64,000 bases of DNA from Pedobacter africanus (lineage in GTDB: Bacteria; Bacteroidota; Bacteroidia; Sphingobacteriales; Sphingobacteriaceae): the NCBI RefSeq assembly GCF_900176535.1, contig NZ_FWXT01000001.1, positions 3,348,001 through 3,412,000 of the forward strand. Reading direction: 5' to 3'. The notes beneath the pieces are model-generated. The model was not told the origin of the DNA and ran no database searches. It worked only from the letters and a program-made list of their open reading frames with translations. The position numbers were made by a program, and so were the translations under genes. Each line of letters starts with the position of its first letter. Position 1 is the first letter of the stretch. Shown piece by piece: positions 43,901-52,502 of this stretch.

Positions 43901-44324
43901 CCTCGATTTCTTCTTTCATTTTACCAAACAGAAGGGGATGAGCAGCATTCAGTTTTCAGCTCCGGGGGCGCGTGTGAACCAAACTGTGGAAATGCTTGAC
44001 CGCTGGCAAAAGGCGGGCGACGTTACCAATGTGCAGCGGTTTGCTACTACCGGAACGCCGGTTACCACTTACAGCTATTACGCCAACTTCTCTGAAGCGC
44101 GTATAGTTGACGCCTCGTATGTGAGGCTAAGGAACCTGTCGCTGTCCTATCGTTTGGACAAGGCCATGGTGCAGAAAATAAAAGCACAGGATATAAGGCT
44201 TTATTTCCAGGGGCAAAACCTGCTTACGTTTACACCGTACAAGATCAGCGATCCTGAAACCATGTCGCTGTCGGCTATGCCACCCATCAGGATGCTCTCT
44301 GTTGGCCTCCAGGTAGTTTTTTAA
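40992..44324 (+). CDS. SusC/RagA-family TonB-linked outer-membrane transporter with STN domain
   Basis: This is a 1110-residue outer-membrane TonB-dependent transporter. The signal-anchor-like N-terminus (about 1-44, ending SSFGQ) is followed by the STN (secretin/TonB short N-terminal) domain at about 45-117, with SLREIFKQITLQTGYNVLYA. Next come a carboxypeptidase-regulatory-like domain (about 138-215) and the plug (about 218-355), with GRMPGVQIAQTNG, then LYIIDGVPF, IESIEVLKDADATAIYG and GANGVVLITT. The barrel follows, ending in VGLQVVF. The STN domain matches the upstream sigma/FecR pair, so this transporter both imports and signals. The substrate is unknown; no glycosidase genes accompany it. 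Confidence 0.95.
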   Translation: MKKIAFKPGVVRYWVPPKILLIVKLIIVLLTACFLQVSASSFGQKLSYTRKDASLREIFKQITLQTGYNVLYAPEKIAASKKLDVNFSNADLKTVLEKLAAEQSFVYSIEDKNIIIKPKELSLFNKLVTAISAQGKFMADIRGIVVNEKGEALEGITVVIKGANKGTTTNAKGEFFLRNVDENAILRISSIGYETREVSVKGSGALLTVTISRSVSMLDEVQMIAYGTTTVRMNTGTVAKMKGEDIRRQPVDNPLLALGGRMPGVQIAQTNGLAGSPVSVLIRGKSSLGAASDPLYIIDGVPFAHSLSSITFSSGVSAQALGGLTSAAFRTNPFVAINPADIESIEVLKDADATAIYGSRGANGVVLITTRRAKSGKTTIDANFYTGWGTPTRIPEFMNTQQYVAMRKEAFRNDNITPTAANATDLMVWDTTRYTDWKKMLLGNTAKSTDAQVRLSGGSQQTTFSLAAGYHRETPIYTGDMNDDRGSFRANLQHRSADNKFQAAFNFGLSTDRNNIITTDLFQLINTIPNAPYPYDEKGDLVWRDKGINFSNPLAYLYKTYIGKTDNLITGLNLKYNVLTGLQLRVDAGYTAMILDQRTANPIKSQSPFGTNVTSSAEFYDQTHKNWIVEPQAEYTRQLGGGQLQVLLGSSFQEQLNEGTNITATGYANDDLMEFPGLASSKAVSNSFSKYHYAALFGRINYNWKSKYLINLSARRDGSSRFGPGKQFGNFGAVGAAWVFSEEGFMKKALPFLNFGKLRTSMGVTGNDRIGDYQYLSTWAQVTADNPYQGLTGLAPTRLYNPDFAWERNRKWEAALELSFLQDRIFFSADYYLNRTDNQLTGLTLPTQVGFGSITANRPAVLQNSGWELMLNTTNIHKKGLNWKTSFNITLPKNKLIAYPGLENTSFASIWQIGLPITIRKSIPYLGVDPQTGIYQLAGLETPKYQTAINDMAPKYYGGLQNTFEYKNFTLDFFFHFTKQKGMSSIQFSAPGARVNQTVEMLDRWQKAGDVTNVQRFATTGTPVTTYSYYANFSEARIVDASYVRLRNLSLSYRLDKAMVQKIKAQDIRLYFQGQNLLTFTPYKISDPETMSLSAMPPIRMLSVGLQVVF

Positions 44325-44345
44325 TCAGATCAAAAAGCTGTAATT

Positions 44346-45743
44346 ATGAAAAGTATATCGAATATCAATTGTTTATTTTCAAAGGCCGGCAGCAGCTTGC
44401 TTGCTGTATGCCTGGCTGCCATAATGCTGCTCAGTTCCTGTGAGAAATTTGTTGAGGTGGAAGACCCACCGCACCAGCTTACGGACGACAAGGTGTTTAC
44501 CAGCGATAATTCTGCGACCTCTGCCATGTTATCTGTTTATATCGCTATGATGAACGACCAGTTTGGCAATTCGGGGTCCTTTGTTTTTTTTTCTATGAGT
44601 TCGCTGGCGGGCATGTCGGCCAATGAACTGACATGGACACAAAACAATACTACAGCCCCAACGTTTCAGGAGTTTTCTGACCGTAAGCTGACCCCCGAAA
44701 ATACTTATGTTTATAGTTTCTGGAGAGATGGCTACAAATATATTTACAGGTTAAATGCAGTGCTGGAGGGGCTGAAGACAGCTACGGGTATGACAGAAGA
44801 TGTGAAAACTCAGCTTGGTGGGGAGGCCAGGTTTATGCGTGCATTTTGTTATTTCTATTTGGTAAACCTGTTTGGCGATGTGCCGTTGGTGCTGAATACC
44901 AATTACCAGGAGAATATGCTATTGCCCCGTGCGCCTGCTGAAAAAGTGTGGGCGCAGATCATCACAGACCTGAAGGATGCGAAAGGCATGTTAAAAGCAG
45001 CTTATCCGACTGCTGAAAGACTGAGGCCAAACCTTTATACCGCTTCGGCACTGCTGGCAAGGGCTTACCTGTATACCGGCAAATGGGAAGCTGCAGAGCA
45101 GGAAGCAGACGGTATCATTCAATCGGGGGTATATGGCAGCAACCTGCCTGCACTGAACACCGTATTCAAAAAAAGCAGTGCCGAGGCCATCTGGCAATTG
45201 CAGCCCGTACGTGCGAATTCCAATACCACGGAAGGGGCCCAGTTTTTGGTGCTTGGCACTACGCGGCCCAATTATGAGCTTACCCCACAGATGCTGAGCG
45301 CTTTTGAGCTGGGCGATAACCGGAAAACGGAATGGGTGGGCTTCAGTGATCCGCTGAATAACCCAACCTGGGCTTTTCCGGCAAAGTATAAGGCTGGTAC
45401 GGGTGCTTTAACTGAATATTATGTCGTGTTCAGACTTGCGGAGCAGTTTCTGATCAGAAGTGAGGCCCGGGCAATGCAGGGGGTAACAAAATTGACTGCG
45501 GCAAAGCAGGACCTGAATGTGGTGCGTGGCCGGGCAGGCCTGTTGCCAACATTGGCTAACGACCAGCCTGCTATTTTAACCGCCATAGCGCAGGAGCGCA
45601 GGGTAGAGTTTTTTGCTGAATTTGGCCATAGATGGCTGGATTTGAAAAGAACCAGCAAAGTGAATGCTGAAGGTTTATACCCTGTGCCGGGACCGGAAAT
45701 GAGGGCAAACCCTAAACTGGAACAGAATGCAGCTTATAAATAG
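44346..45743 (+). CDS. RagB/SusD-family outer-membrane lipoprotein
   Basis: This 465-residue surface lipoprotein forms the lid over the SusC transporter. The lipobox cysteine is at about residue 32 (LLSSCEKF). The N-terminal SusD-like domain contains YVYSFWRDGYKYIYRLNAVLEGL and QLGGEARFMRAFCYFYLVNLFGDVPLV, a hallmark motif. The C-terminal RagB part has FRLAEQFLIRSEARAMQG and IAQERRVEFFAEFGHRWLDLKR. It starts 21 bases after susC. It is slightly shorter than many SusD proteins (about 500-550). Confidence 0.95.
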   Translation: MKSISNINCLFSKAGSSLLAVCLAAIMLLSSCEKFVEVEDPPHQLTDDKVFTSDNSATSAMLSVYIAMMNDQFGNSGSFVFFSMSSLAGMSANELTWTQNNTTAPTFQEFSDRKLTPENTYVYSFWRDGYKYIYRLNAVLEGLKTATGMTEDVKTQLGGEARFMRAFCYFYLVNLFGDVPLVLNTNYQENMLLPRAPAEKVWAQIITDLKDAKGMLKAAYPTAERLRPNLYTASALLARAYLYTGKWEAAEQEADGIIQSGVYGSNLPALNTVFKKSSAEAIWQLQPVRANSNTTEGAQFLVLGTTRPNYELTPQMLSAFELGDNRKTEWVGFSDPLNNPTWAFPAKYKAGTGALTEYYVVFRLAEQFLIRSEARAMQGVTKLTAAKQDLNVVRGRAGLLPTLANDQPAILTAIAQERRVEFFAEFGHRWLDLKRTSKVNAEGLYPVPGPEMRANPKLEQNAAYK

Positions 45744-45751
45744 ATAAGAAA

Positions 45752-46978
45752 ATGAAAACATTAAAAACACTACTGACCGCAACGTGCCTGTTAATTGGCA
45801 TTTTGCCGGCATCGGCACAGGGAATCAATTTTGAGCATGACTTTAACAAAGCCTTAGACCTGGCAAAGAAGGAAAATAAAATGATCTTTGTAGATTTCTA
45901 CACCTCCTGGTGCGGCCCATGTAAGCTGATGTCTGCCGAGGTTTTTCCTCAAAAAGAAGCGGGAGATTATTTCAACAGGGAATTTATCAATCTGAAAGTA
46001 CAATGCGACGATAAGGGAGCTGGTGTGGAACTGGGCAAAAAATACAAAATAAATGCTTATCCGACATTAGCCTTCCTGGATAAGGATGGAAATACGGTGC
46101 ATTCTACCGCGGGCGGCCTGAGTGTAGCGGGACTGATAGAGCTGGCAAAAACAGCGACAGATCCGAATAAGAATCAGCTGGCAATGGTTAAAGAATGGGA
46201 GGGGGGCAACAGGGACCATGCATTTGCTTCCCGGTACTTTAGAACCCTGACCCGGTCTTACCGCAGTGAAAAAGCGAATGCTGATTTTGAGAAGTACTTT
46301 GGTACATTGAAACCCTCGCAGAAAGCAGCCAAAAATACCTTTGAGCTGATGGGGATCGTTAAAACAGGCCCTTTCTCGCCATCATTTGAATATATGGAGC
46401 AACATACCGGCGATTTTTACAAATCGGTTGGACAAGCAAAGATCGATAGTACCATTGCGAACGCTTATCTAGGGTACTTTAAGGGCTTGCAGGCGGCGGG
46501 TTTCAGTAATAGGGACATGACTGAGTTCAACAGCAAAATGAAATTGTTTAAGGCAAAGAAATATCCTTTTTACGATGAATATGCTGAGTTTTATGCGGTT
46601 TTTGATTCAAAGGGCGTCAATGGAAAGGACGATATCAATGTCTACATGCAAAGGGGCACAGAATTCCTGAGAAAATATGGGAAGAAAAACGATTCATATA
46701 CCTTATCGCTGGCAAGCATGCTGGGAAACTGGACCGGAAAAAAAGATCAGGGGCTTGAAGGTATCCGCTGGATGGAAGAGCTGCTGCAGCGAAACAATAA
46801 TCCTCGCTACCTGAACACCTATTTTTACATTCTGTGGCGCAATTTTCACTTTGATAAGGCAATGGAAGTTGCACAGCTGATGAAAGCCAATGCGGTAAAG
46901 GAAAACAGTTCTACTGCTGATATTGACAAACAAATCCAGATGGTGAAGGATTTAAAAGAAAAGTATAAGAACATCTGA
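45752..46978 (+). CDS. Exported thioredoxin-family protein with large C-terminal extension
   Basis: This is a 408-residue protein with a signal peptide (residues 1-22, ending ASAQ). A thioredoxin fold (about 25-135) has the redox motif Cys54-Gly-Pro-Cys57 in DFYTSWCGPCKLMS, followed by INAYPTLAFLDKDG with the cis-proline. The remaining roughly 270 residues are helical and contain no motif I know; they resemble the C-terminal regions of other Bacteroidota periplasmic thioredoxins. It starts 8 bases after the susD stop and ends the transcript. A role in reducing or isomerising disulphides of something handled by this Sus pair is possible but unproven. Confidence 0.88.
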   Translation: MKTLKTLLTATCLLIGILPASAQGINFEHDFNKALDLAKKENKMIFVDFYTSWCGPCKLMSAEVFPQKEAGDYFNREFINLKVQCDDKGAGVELGKKYKINAYPTLAFLDKDGNTVHSTAGGLSVAGLIELAKTATDPNKNQLAMVKEWEGGNRDHAFASRYFRTLTRSYRSEKANADFEKYFGTLKPSQKAAKNTFELMGIVKTGPFSPSFEYMEQHTGDFYKSVGQAKIDSTIANAYLGYFKGLQAAGFSNRDMTEFNSKMKLFKAKKYPFYDEYAEFYAVFDSKGVNGKDDINVYMQRGTEFLRKYGKKNDSYTLSLASMLGNWTGKKDQGLEGIRWMEELLQRNNNPRYLNTYFYILWRNFHFDKAMEVAQLMKANAVKENSSTADIDKQIQMVKDLKEKYKNI

Positions 46979-47012
46979 GTTTGAGGAAGCTAAGATCGTA
47001 GCTATAATATAA

Positions 47013-47039
47013 AAAGGCCTGGCGTTTTGCCGGGCCTTT
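47013..47039. terminator. Bidirectional terminator between the two Sus loci
   Basis: AAAGGCCTGGC pairs with GCCGGGCCTTT (one G-T wobble) around the loop GTTTT. A-rich and T-rich flanks make it usable on both strands. It serves the convergent thioredoxin and GH3 genes. Confidence 0.8.
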
Positions 47040-47065
47040 CTGCTGTTGAAATGTGCAGACCAAAG

Positions 47066-49357
47066 TTACTTTACCAGTGTAAATTTTTCCGTCAGCACAT
47101 CCCTTGAATTACCGCCTATATATATATTGAAATCGCCGGGTTCGGCTATAAACTTTAAGGCTGTATTGTAGAATTTTAAATCTTCTTCACTGATTTTAAA
47201 GCTTATTGTTTTACTTTCACCAGCGTTTAAACTGATTTTTTGGAAGCCTTTTAACTCCTTAACGGGGCGGGTGGAGCTGCCTTCCAGATCGCGGATGTAC
47301 AATTGTACCGCCTCTTTGCCTGCGGTATTGCCGGTATTTTTTACTTCAATGCTGACTGTAATGCTTTCGCCTGGTTTAAAGCTGTTTTTGCTCAGTTTTA
47401 AATTGTTGTACGCAAAAGTGGTATAGCTTAGGCCATAGCCAAAAGGATAAAGCGGTTCGTTGCTTACATCGAGGTAATTGGAGCGGAACTTACTGAACCA
47501 TTTGCCTTCGGCCAGGGGCCTGCCTGTGTTTTTATGGGCATAATACAATGGGATTTGCCCTACATTTTGCGGAAAGGTTGCCGTGAGTTTACCTGAAGGG
47601 TTTACTGCTCCGAACAATACATCGGGGATGGCATTGGCGGTTTCTGTGCCGCCAAACCAGACATTCAGGATGGCCGGAACATGCTCGTCTTCCCATTTCA
47701 GGGTAAGGGGCCTGCCGGTAAAGAGTACCAATACTACAGGTTTCCCGGTTTTTAGCAGGGCCTGCAGCAGGCGTTTTTGTACTTCAGGGATTTCCAGATC
47801 GGTACGGCTGGAGGCTTCGCCGCTCATTTCAGAGCTTTCGCCCAGGGCGGCAACAACTACGTCTGCTTGTTTGGCCAGGTTCAAGGCCTCATCAATCACT
47901 TCCTGCTCCGGGCGGTTGTCTCGCGGGATGGTACGGCCAAACATGGTGGCGCGTTCCTGGTAAGCGGCATCACTGAGCAGGTTAGACCCCAGGCTGTGCA
48001 GGATTTTAACCTCGTTCCCTGCGGCTGCTTTCATGCCTTCCAGCAGGGATTTGGTATTGGCCAGATCGCTGTTTACGCTCCAGGTGCCGGGCATATTGGC
48101 GCCGGTATTGGCCAGCGGGCCGATCAATGCAATTGTGCCGGTTTTTTTTAGTGGGAGGGTGTGGTTTTCGTTTTTCAGCAGCACAAAAGATTCAGCGGCC
48201 ACCTGGCGTGCAAAAGCAAGGTGTTCTGGCTTCAGGATCTCTGTTTTGGCGCGCTCTTCATCGCAGTAGCGGAAAGGATCTTCAAATAAACCCAGTTTGT
48301 ATTTGGCTTCCAGGACCAGTCGGCAGGCCTCGTCAATTCTTTGCTGTTTTACCTTGCCTTGCTCAACCGATTTTTTTAAGGTGGTCAAAAAGCCTTCGCC
48401 TACCATGTCCATATCTACGCCTGCATTTAAAGAGAGGGCAGAAACCTTTTGCAGATCGCCCAACCCGTGGTCTGTTAGCTCGTTAACGGCGGTATAATCG
48501 GTTACCACGAAGCCTTTAAAGCCCCATTCCTTACGAAGCAGATCGGTCATCAGCCATTTGTTCGCTGTTGCAGGTACACCGTTGATGTCGTTGAAGGAAG
48601 TCATGATGCTCCCGGCACCTGCATCAAGGGCAGCTTTGTAGGGCGGCAGGTACTCGTTATACATGCGATCAAGGCTCATGTCTGTAGTGTTGTAATCTCT
48701 GCCTGACTCGGCTGCTCCGTACAGGGCGAAGTGTTTTACACAGGCCATCATGGTGTTATACTTACTGAGGTCATCGCCCTGGTAACCTTTAACCATGGCT
48801 TTCGCGATCTGGCTGCCCAGAAAGGTATCTTCGCCAGAACCTTCAGAGATCCTGCCCCAGCGCGGATCGCGGGATATGTCGACCATAGGCGAAAAGGTCC
48901 AGTTCAGGCCATCGGCGGTAGCCTCAATGGCGGCAATACGGGCCGTTTTCCGGATCATCTCCATGTCCCAGGTACTGGATAAGGCCAGGGGGATAGGGAA
49001 AGTGGTTTTATAGCCATGGATTACATCCTGCCCAAAGATGATCGGGATTTTAAGCCGGGTATGGTTTACAGCAATTTCCTGAGCCTTGCGGATGCGTGCA
49101 GGCGTGGTTAAGCTGAAAATACCGCCTACCTGGCCGTTTTTGATCTTCGTCTCTACACCTGTGCTCACTACCGAACCGGTAGTGGCTTCACCGCCGGTAA
49201 GGAGGTTCAGCTGGCCTATTTTTTCATCGAGTGTCATTTTTGACATCAGGTTAGTGATGAAGCTGTTCATTTTTTGATCGGCAATGCTCTTTTTCTGGGC
49301 AAAAGCTGTGGCCGTTGTCAGGAGCAGGGCCAGGATATATAGGGAAGGTGCTTTCAT
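47066..49357 (-). CDS. bglX: Beta-glucosidase, GH3 (BglX type)
   Basis: This is a 763-residue exported GH3 enzyme that removes beta-linked glucose from oligosaccharide ends. From the ATG at 49357 the signal peptide reads MKAPSLYILALLLTTATAFAQ; an in-frame ATG six codons upstream is less suited. The TIM-barrel domain carries the catalytic nucleophile Asp in GFVVTDYTAVNEL. The alpha/beta sandwich follows, with the acid/base Glu probably in GESSEMSGEASSRTDLEIP. The C-terminal fibronectin-III-like domain ends the chain (VQLYIRDLEGSSTRPVKELKGF). It is the last gene of the PUL. Given its PF10091 partners, it may prefer beta-1,2-gluco-oligosaccharides, but GH3 sequences do not show linkage directly. 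Confidence 0.95.
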   Translation of the reverse strand: MKAPSLYILALLLTTATAFAQKKSIADQKMNSFITNLMSKMTLDEKIGQLNLLTGGEATTGSVVSTGVETKIKNGQVGGIFSLTTPARIRKAQEIAVNHTRLKIPIIFGQDVIHGYKTTFPIPLALSSTWDMEMIRKTARIAAIEATADGLNWTFSPMVDISRDPRWGRISEGSGEDTFLGSQIAKAMVKGYQGDDLSKYNTMMACVKHFALYGAAESGRDYNTTDMSLDRMYNEYLPPYKAALDAGAGSIMTSFNDINGVPATANKWLMTDLLRKEWGFKGFVVTDYTAVNELTDHGLGDLQKVSALSLNAGVDMDMVGEGFLTTLKKSVEQGKVKQQRIDEACRLVLEAKYKLGLFEDPFRYCDEERAKTEILKPEHLAFARQVAAESFVLLKNENHTLPLKKTGTIALIGPLANTGANMPGTWSVNSDLANTKSLLEGMKAAAGNEVKILHSLGSNLLSDAAYQERATMFGRTIPRDNRPEQEVIDEALNLAKQADVVVAALGESSEMSGEASSRTDLEIPEVQKRLLQALLKTGKPVVLVLFTGRPLTLKWEDEHVPAILNVWFGGTETANAIPDVLFGAVNPSGKLTATFPQNVGQIPLYYAHKNTGRPLAEGKWFSKFRSNYLDVSNEPLYPFGYGLSYTTFAYNNLKLSKNSFKPGESITVSIEVKNTGNTAGKEAVQLYIRDLEGSSTRPVKELKGFQKISLNAGESKTISFKISEEDLKFYNTALKFIAEPGDFNIYIGGNSRDVLTEKFTLVK

Positions 49358-49387
49358 AGTGATCTGTTTAAGCATATGGGCAAAATG

Positions 49388-50767
49388 TTAGTGTTCAATA
49401 AGGGGAGATTTCGGGATTGATGGCCCCTCGAAATTCAGACTTTGTAATCCCTTTTGTACTTCTGGGCTGCTCATGAACAGTTTCCAGAGCAGGCCGCTGC
49501 GGTAGTTTTCGATCATGACAATAATAGGACCCTGATCTATGGCCAGATGCGATTTGGCGTACCAGTTTTTTTCTTCGCTAAAGGCATCTGTGAAGCCGTA
49601 CTCAGACCATAGTTTATCACCCAGGTTAAAATAGAAATGCTTTAAGGCCTGCATGGATTCTGCAGGCGTATAAGGAAAAGAGGACAGTGCCGCGGTAGGG
49701 GTAATGACGGCATCATCGTTGGTTGGCGAGTGCGCAGAATAGCCCGACCAGCTGTCGCTGGCAGTTAAGCCCCAGCAATTGGTGCTGTAACCCTTGTATT
49801 TTTTAGGATTGTCTATGCAATAGGCGCGGTTGATGAGCGTATGGTTTTTGTTTTGCTCCCAATAATCGGCATGGCGGTCTTTAAGGCCACGCGGATCTAA
49901 ACCCATAAAAGAGTAGTGGGCAAAAAATAAGGGGCCTCCATAGTCGAAGCCTAAAGGAAGTGTAATGTTATAGAACTTTTTACCGTTCAGGTAGGTATTG
50001 CTGTTGGCAAAACCTTCATGGTATACCTTTGGGCTGATGGCATGGCGCGGTGATGAGGCGGCAAGCACATAGGTAATGAGGCATTCATTATAACCTTTGA
50101 TGGGGTGGTTCATGGCCCAGCCATTATTTGGGCTCCAGTGCCAATACAAAACATTTTGGTTTTGGGTAAACCAGTTCCATTCTATGGCATTCCACATCTC
50201 GTTGATCTTACTGCGGATGCTGTTCTCGACCGGGTTACTGGCAGTATAATACTGACGGGCGCTGAGCAGGCCCTGGAACAGGAGTGAGGTCTCCACAATA
50301 TCGGCCCCATCATCTTTGAGGCTGAAGCGAATCGTTTTACCGGTTTCTCCATTGAGCCAGTGCGGAAAAGCACCATGGTACATGTCTGCTTTGTACAGGA
50401 AATCGACGATTTTTTTTGTGCGTTCAGCGGCCTGTTCGCGGGTAATGAATTTTCTTTCTGCGGCAACAATAATGGCCATTACGCCGAAGCCGGTACCTCC
50501 GGTGGTAACTACCTCGTTGCCATAATTTAAGGTAGTATTGCTGCGTTCGCGGGCCATACCACTTACAGGATGTCCGAAATCCCAGAAATAGCGGAAGGTT
50601 TGTTTTTGCACCAGGGTAAGCAGCTGCTCGTCGGTCAGGTTCTTTTGTATTTTCATTTCAGGCTTTATGCCTGCTGTTTGATCAGATTTATGCTTTACCT
50701 GGGCACAGGAAAAAAAGCTTGTAAGTAAGGTGAGGGCTAAAAACAGGTAAAGTGGATTTCGTTTCAT
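49388..50767 (-). CDS. PF10091 'glucoamylase' family lipoprotein, probable GH144 beta-1,2-glucanase
   Basis: This is a 459-residue lipoprotein (Cys21 in TSFFSCAQ). One (alpha/alpha)6-barrel domain of the PF10091 family fills residues 45-450. Conserved stretches include TFRYFWDFGHPVSGMARERSN, then GGTGFGVMAI and ECLITYVLAASSP, then GPLFFAHYSFMGLDPRG, NCWGLTASDSWSGY, FPYTPAESMQALKHFYF and LAIDQGPIIVMIENYRSGLLWKLFM. The name 'glucoamylase' is historical; characterised relatives in Bacteroidota are GH144 beta-1,2-glucanases or sophorohydrolases. It is paired with a related gene 15 bases upstream and a GH3 gene downstream, which fits beta-1,2-glucan breakdown. Confidence 0.88.
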   Translation of the reverse strand: MKRNPLYLFLALTLLTSFFSCAQVKHKSDQTAGIKPEMKIQKNLTDEQLLTLVQKQTFRYFWDFGHPVSGMARERSNTTLNYGNEVVTTGGTGFGVMAIIVAAERKFITREQAAERTKKIVDFLYKADMYHGAFPHWLNGETGKTIRFSLKDDGADIVETSLLFQGLLSARQYYTASNPVENSIRSKINEMWNAIEWNWFTQNQNVLYWHWSPNNGWAMNHPIKGYNECLITYVLAASSPRHAISPKVYHEGFANSNTYLNGKKFYNITLPLGFDYGGPLFFAHYSFMGLDPRGLKDRHADYWEQNKNHTLINRAYCIDNPKKYKGYSTNCWGLTASDSWSGYSAHSPTNDDAVITPTAALSSFPYTPAESMQALKHFYFNLGDKLWSEYGFTDAFSEEKNWYAKSHLAIDQGPIIVMIENYRSGLLWKLFMSSPEVQKGLQSLNFEGPSIPKSPLIEH

Positions 50768-50782
50768 GTTGTTGTGCTATTA

Positions 50783-52450
50783 TTATAGGTTTGGACTACT
50801 GAAGCCCAGTTTTGTTAATCCCAATTTGATTTCAGGTGCGCTCATCAGCAGGTTCCAGAGTAATTTACTGCGATGGTTTTCGATCATGATGATGATTGGC
50901 CCCTGGTCTATGGCCAGGGTTTGGGTATCAAACCACTTGTTTTGGATGGAGAAGGCATCTACAAAGCCATACTCCTTAAAAAGTTTGTCGCCCAGTTTGT
51001 AATAGAAAAACTTAAGTGCCTGCATGGATTCTGCAGGAGTATAGGGAAAAGAAGACAGGGCTGCCGTAGGGGCAATTACGCCCAGATCGTTATTGGGCGA
51101 GCTGGCGGCATAGCCCGTTGGGGTATCACTTGCGGTAAGGCCCCAGCAGTTTTCGCTGTAGCCGGCATAATTTTTAGGATTGGCCTTGCAGTAGTTGTAA
51201 TTGATGAGGGTATGCGCACGGTTCTGTGTTTCGTAATTGGCATAGGCATCGGTTAAACCCATAGGGTTGATGCCCAGGAAAGAATAATGTGCAAAGAACA
51301 GCGGGCCGCCGTTGGCGGGGCCTAGCGGCAATTGAATGCCGTAATAGGTATTGCCGTTTTTCATGGCACCATTTTTTGCCCAGCCATTGTCGTACACCGA
51401 TTTTGGGATGGTATAAGTAGTTGAGGACGCCGCAAGGATATAGGTAATGAGGCATTCGTTCCAGCCGCTAACCGGTAGGTTCATCTCCCAGTTGTAATTG
51501 TTGCTCCAGTGCCAGTAGAGGGTGTTGCTGTCGTTTTTTCGGTACCAATCCCACTCCACGCCATTGTAAAGGGCGGTAATGTCGTTTCGTAATTTTGTTT
51601 CTGCAGCATCATTGCCGTTAAAATACTGGCGTGCGGTAAGCAGGCCCTGCATGAGCAGGGAGGTTTCGACCAGATCGCCGCCATTGTCTTTTGCACTGAA
51701 AGGCTGTACCGCACCGGTATTGCCATCGAGCCAATGCGGAAAAGCGCCATGGAATTTCTGGGCTTTGGTGCTCAAAAAGCTGACGATTTTTTGCACCCGG
51801 GACAGGCCCTCGGTACGGGTAATGAAATTGCGGTGTATGCCTGTTACCAGGGCCATTACGCCAAAGCCTGAACCGCCGGTAGTTACGGTATTGCCGGATG
51901 TGCTTCTTTCGCGGGCCAGTCCGCTTTCGGGGTGACCAAAATCATAAAAGTATTTAAAGGTTTGCTTTTGGACCAGTGTGAGCAGTTCCTCGTCGGAAAT
52001 GCGGGGAAATTTATCGGTATCGTTAAAGCCGGTGCTCAGGCTGATGTTTACAGGATTAATGAGCCGACCGCCTTTTGCCGGTTTAAGGGCTTCTGTAAGG
52101 GCAAGGACATAACTGCTAAAAGCGGAAAGGTTATTTTGAGGAGTAAGGGTTAAGGTTTTATCGGCATCGGACAGGGTAGTGGTAAAGGCTGTATTGCTGC
52201 CCGAAGCATCGGTTAATTTAATGCCGGCCATAACGGTGGAGGGGTCTATGGCGGCAGTAAAGCTGAATTTTATAGTGGGTTTCCCGCTTACTTCGTAGTT
52301 TAAAGTGCCGTTATAGCTACCGTTTACGGTGAAGGACAGGGAAACATCGACAGTTGATGCGCCCGGTTCCTTGCTTTTTTTGCAATTACCAAGGAGCAGC
52401 AAAATGCTGCAGCAAATGATATAGAAAGATAAGGTTTTAAAGCGGATCAT
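50783..52450 (-). CDS. PF10091 family lipoprotein with N-terminal Ig-like domain, probable GH144
   Basis: This is a 555-residue lipoprotein (Cys23 in LLLLGNCKKSK). Residues 30-145 form an Ig-like beta domain (VDVSLSFTVNGSYNGTLNYE and TLTPQNNLSAFSSYVLALTE), which the downstream paralogue lacks. The catalytic PF10091 domain (about 155-550) is closely similar by eye to the downstream gene: TFKYFYDFGHPESGLARERS, ECLITYILAASS, GPLFFAHYSFLGINPMG and LAIDQGPIIIMIENHRSKLLWNLLM. The two probably arose by duplication and may split endo and exo, or surface and periplasmic, roles. A strong intercistronic hairpin lies just upstream. Confidence 0.88.
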   Translation of the reverse strand: MIRFKTLSFYIICCSILLLLGNCKKSKEPGASTVDVSLSFTVNGSYNGTLNYEVSGKPTIKFSFTAAIDPSTVMAGIKLTDASGSNTAFTTTLSDADKTLTLTPQNNLSAFSSYVLALTEALKPAKGGRLINPVNISLSTGFNDTDKFPRISDEELLTLVQKQTFKYFYDFGHPESGLARERSTSGNTVTTGGSGFGVMALVTGIHRNFITRTEGLSRVQKIVSFLSTKAQKFHGAFPHWLDGNTGAVQPFSAKDNGGDLVETSLLMQGLLTARQYFNGNDAAETKLRNDITALYNGVEWDWYRKNDSNTLYWHWSNNYNWEMNLPVSGWNECLITYILAASSTTYTIPKSVYDNGWAKNGAMKNGNTYYGIQLPLGPANGGPLFFAHYSFLGINPMGLTDAYANYETQNRAHTLINYNYCKANPKNYAGYSENCWGLTASDTPTGYAASSPNNDLGVIAPTAALSSFPYTPAESMQALKFFYYKLGDKLFKEYGFVDAFSIQNKWFDTQTLAIDQGPIIIMIENHRSKLLWNLLMSAPEIKLGLTKLGFSSPNL

Positions 52451-52473
52451 CAGCTTGAAAAGGGGATTTTAGA

Positions 52474-52497
52474 TGCCGGAGGCGAATGCCTCCGGCA
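52474..52497 (-). other. Perfect intercistronic hairpin inside the PUL operon
   Basis: TGCCGGAGGC and its exact complement GCCTCCGGCA surround a 4-base loop (10-bp stem). It lies in the 76-base gap between the LamG gene and the first PF10091 gene. No T-run follows on the minus strand, so it is more likely an mRNA-stabilising or processing element, or a weak attenuator, than a full terminator. Confidence 0.65.
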
Positions 52498-52502
52498 AGT
52501 AG

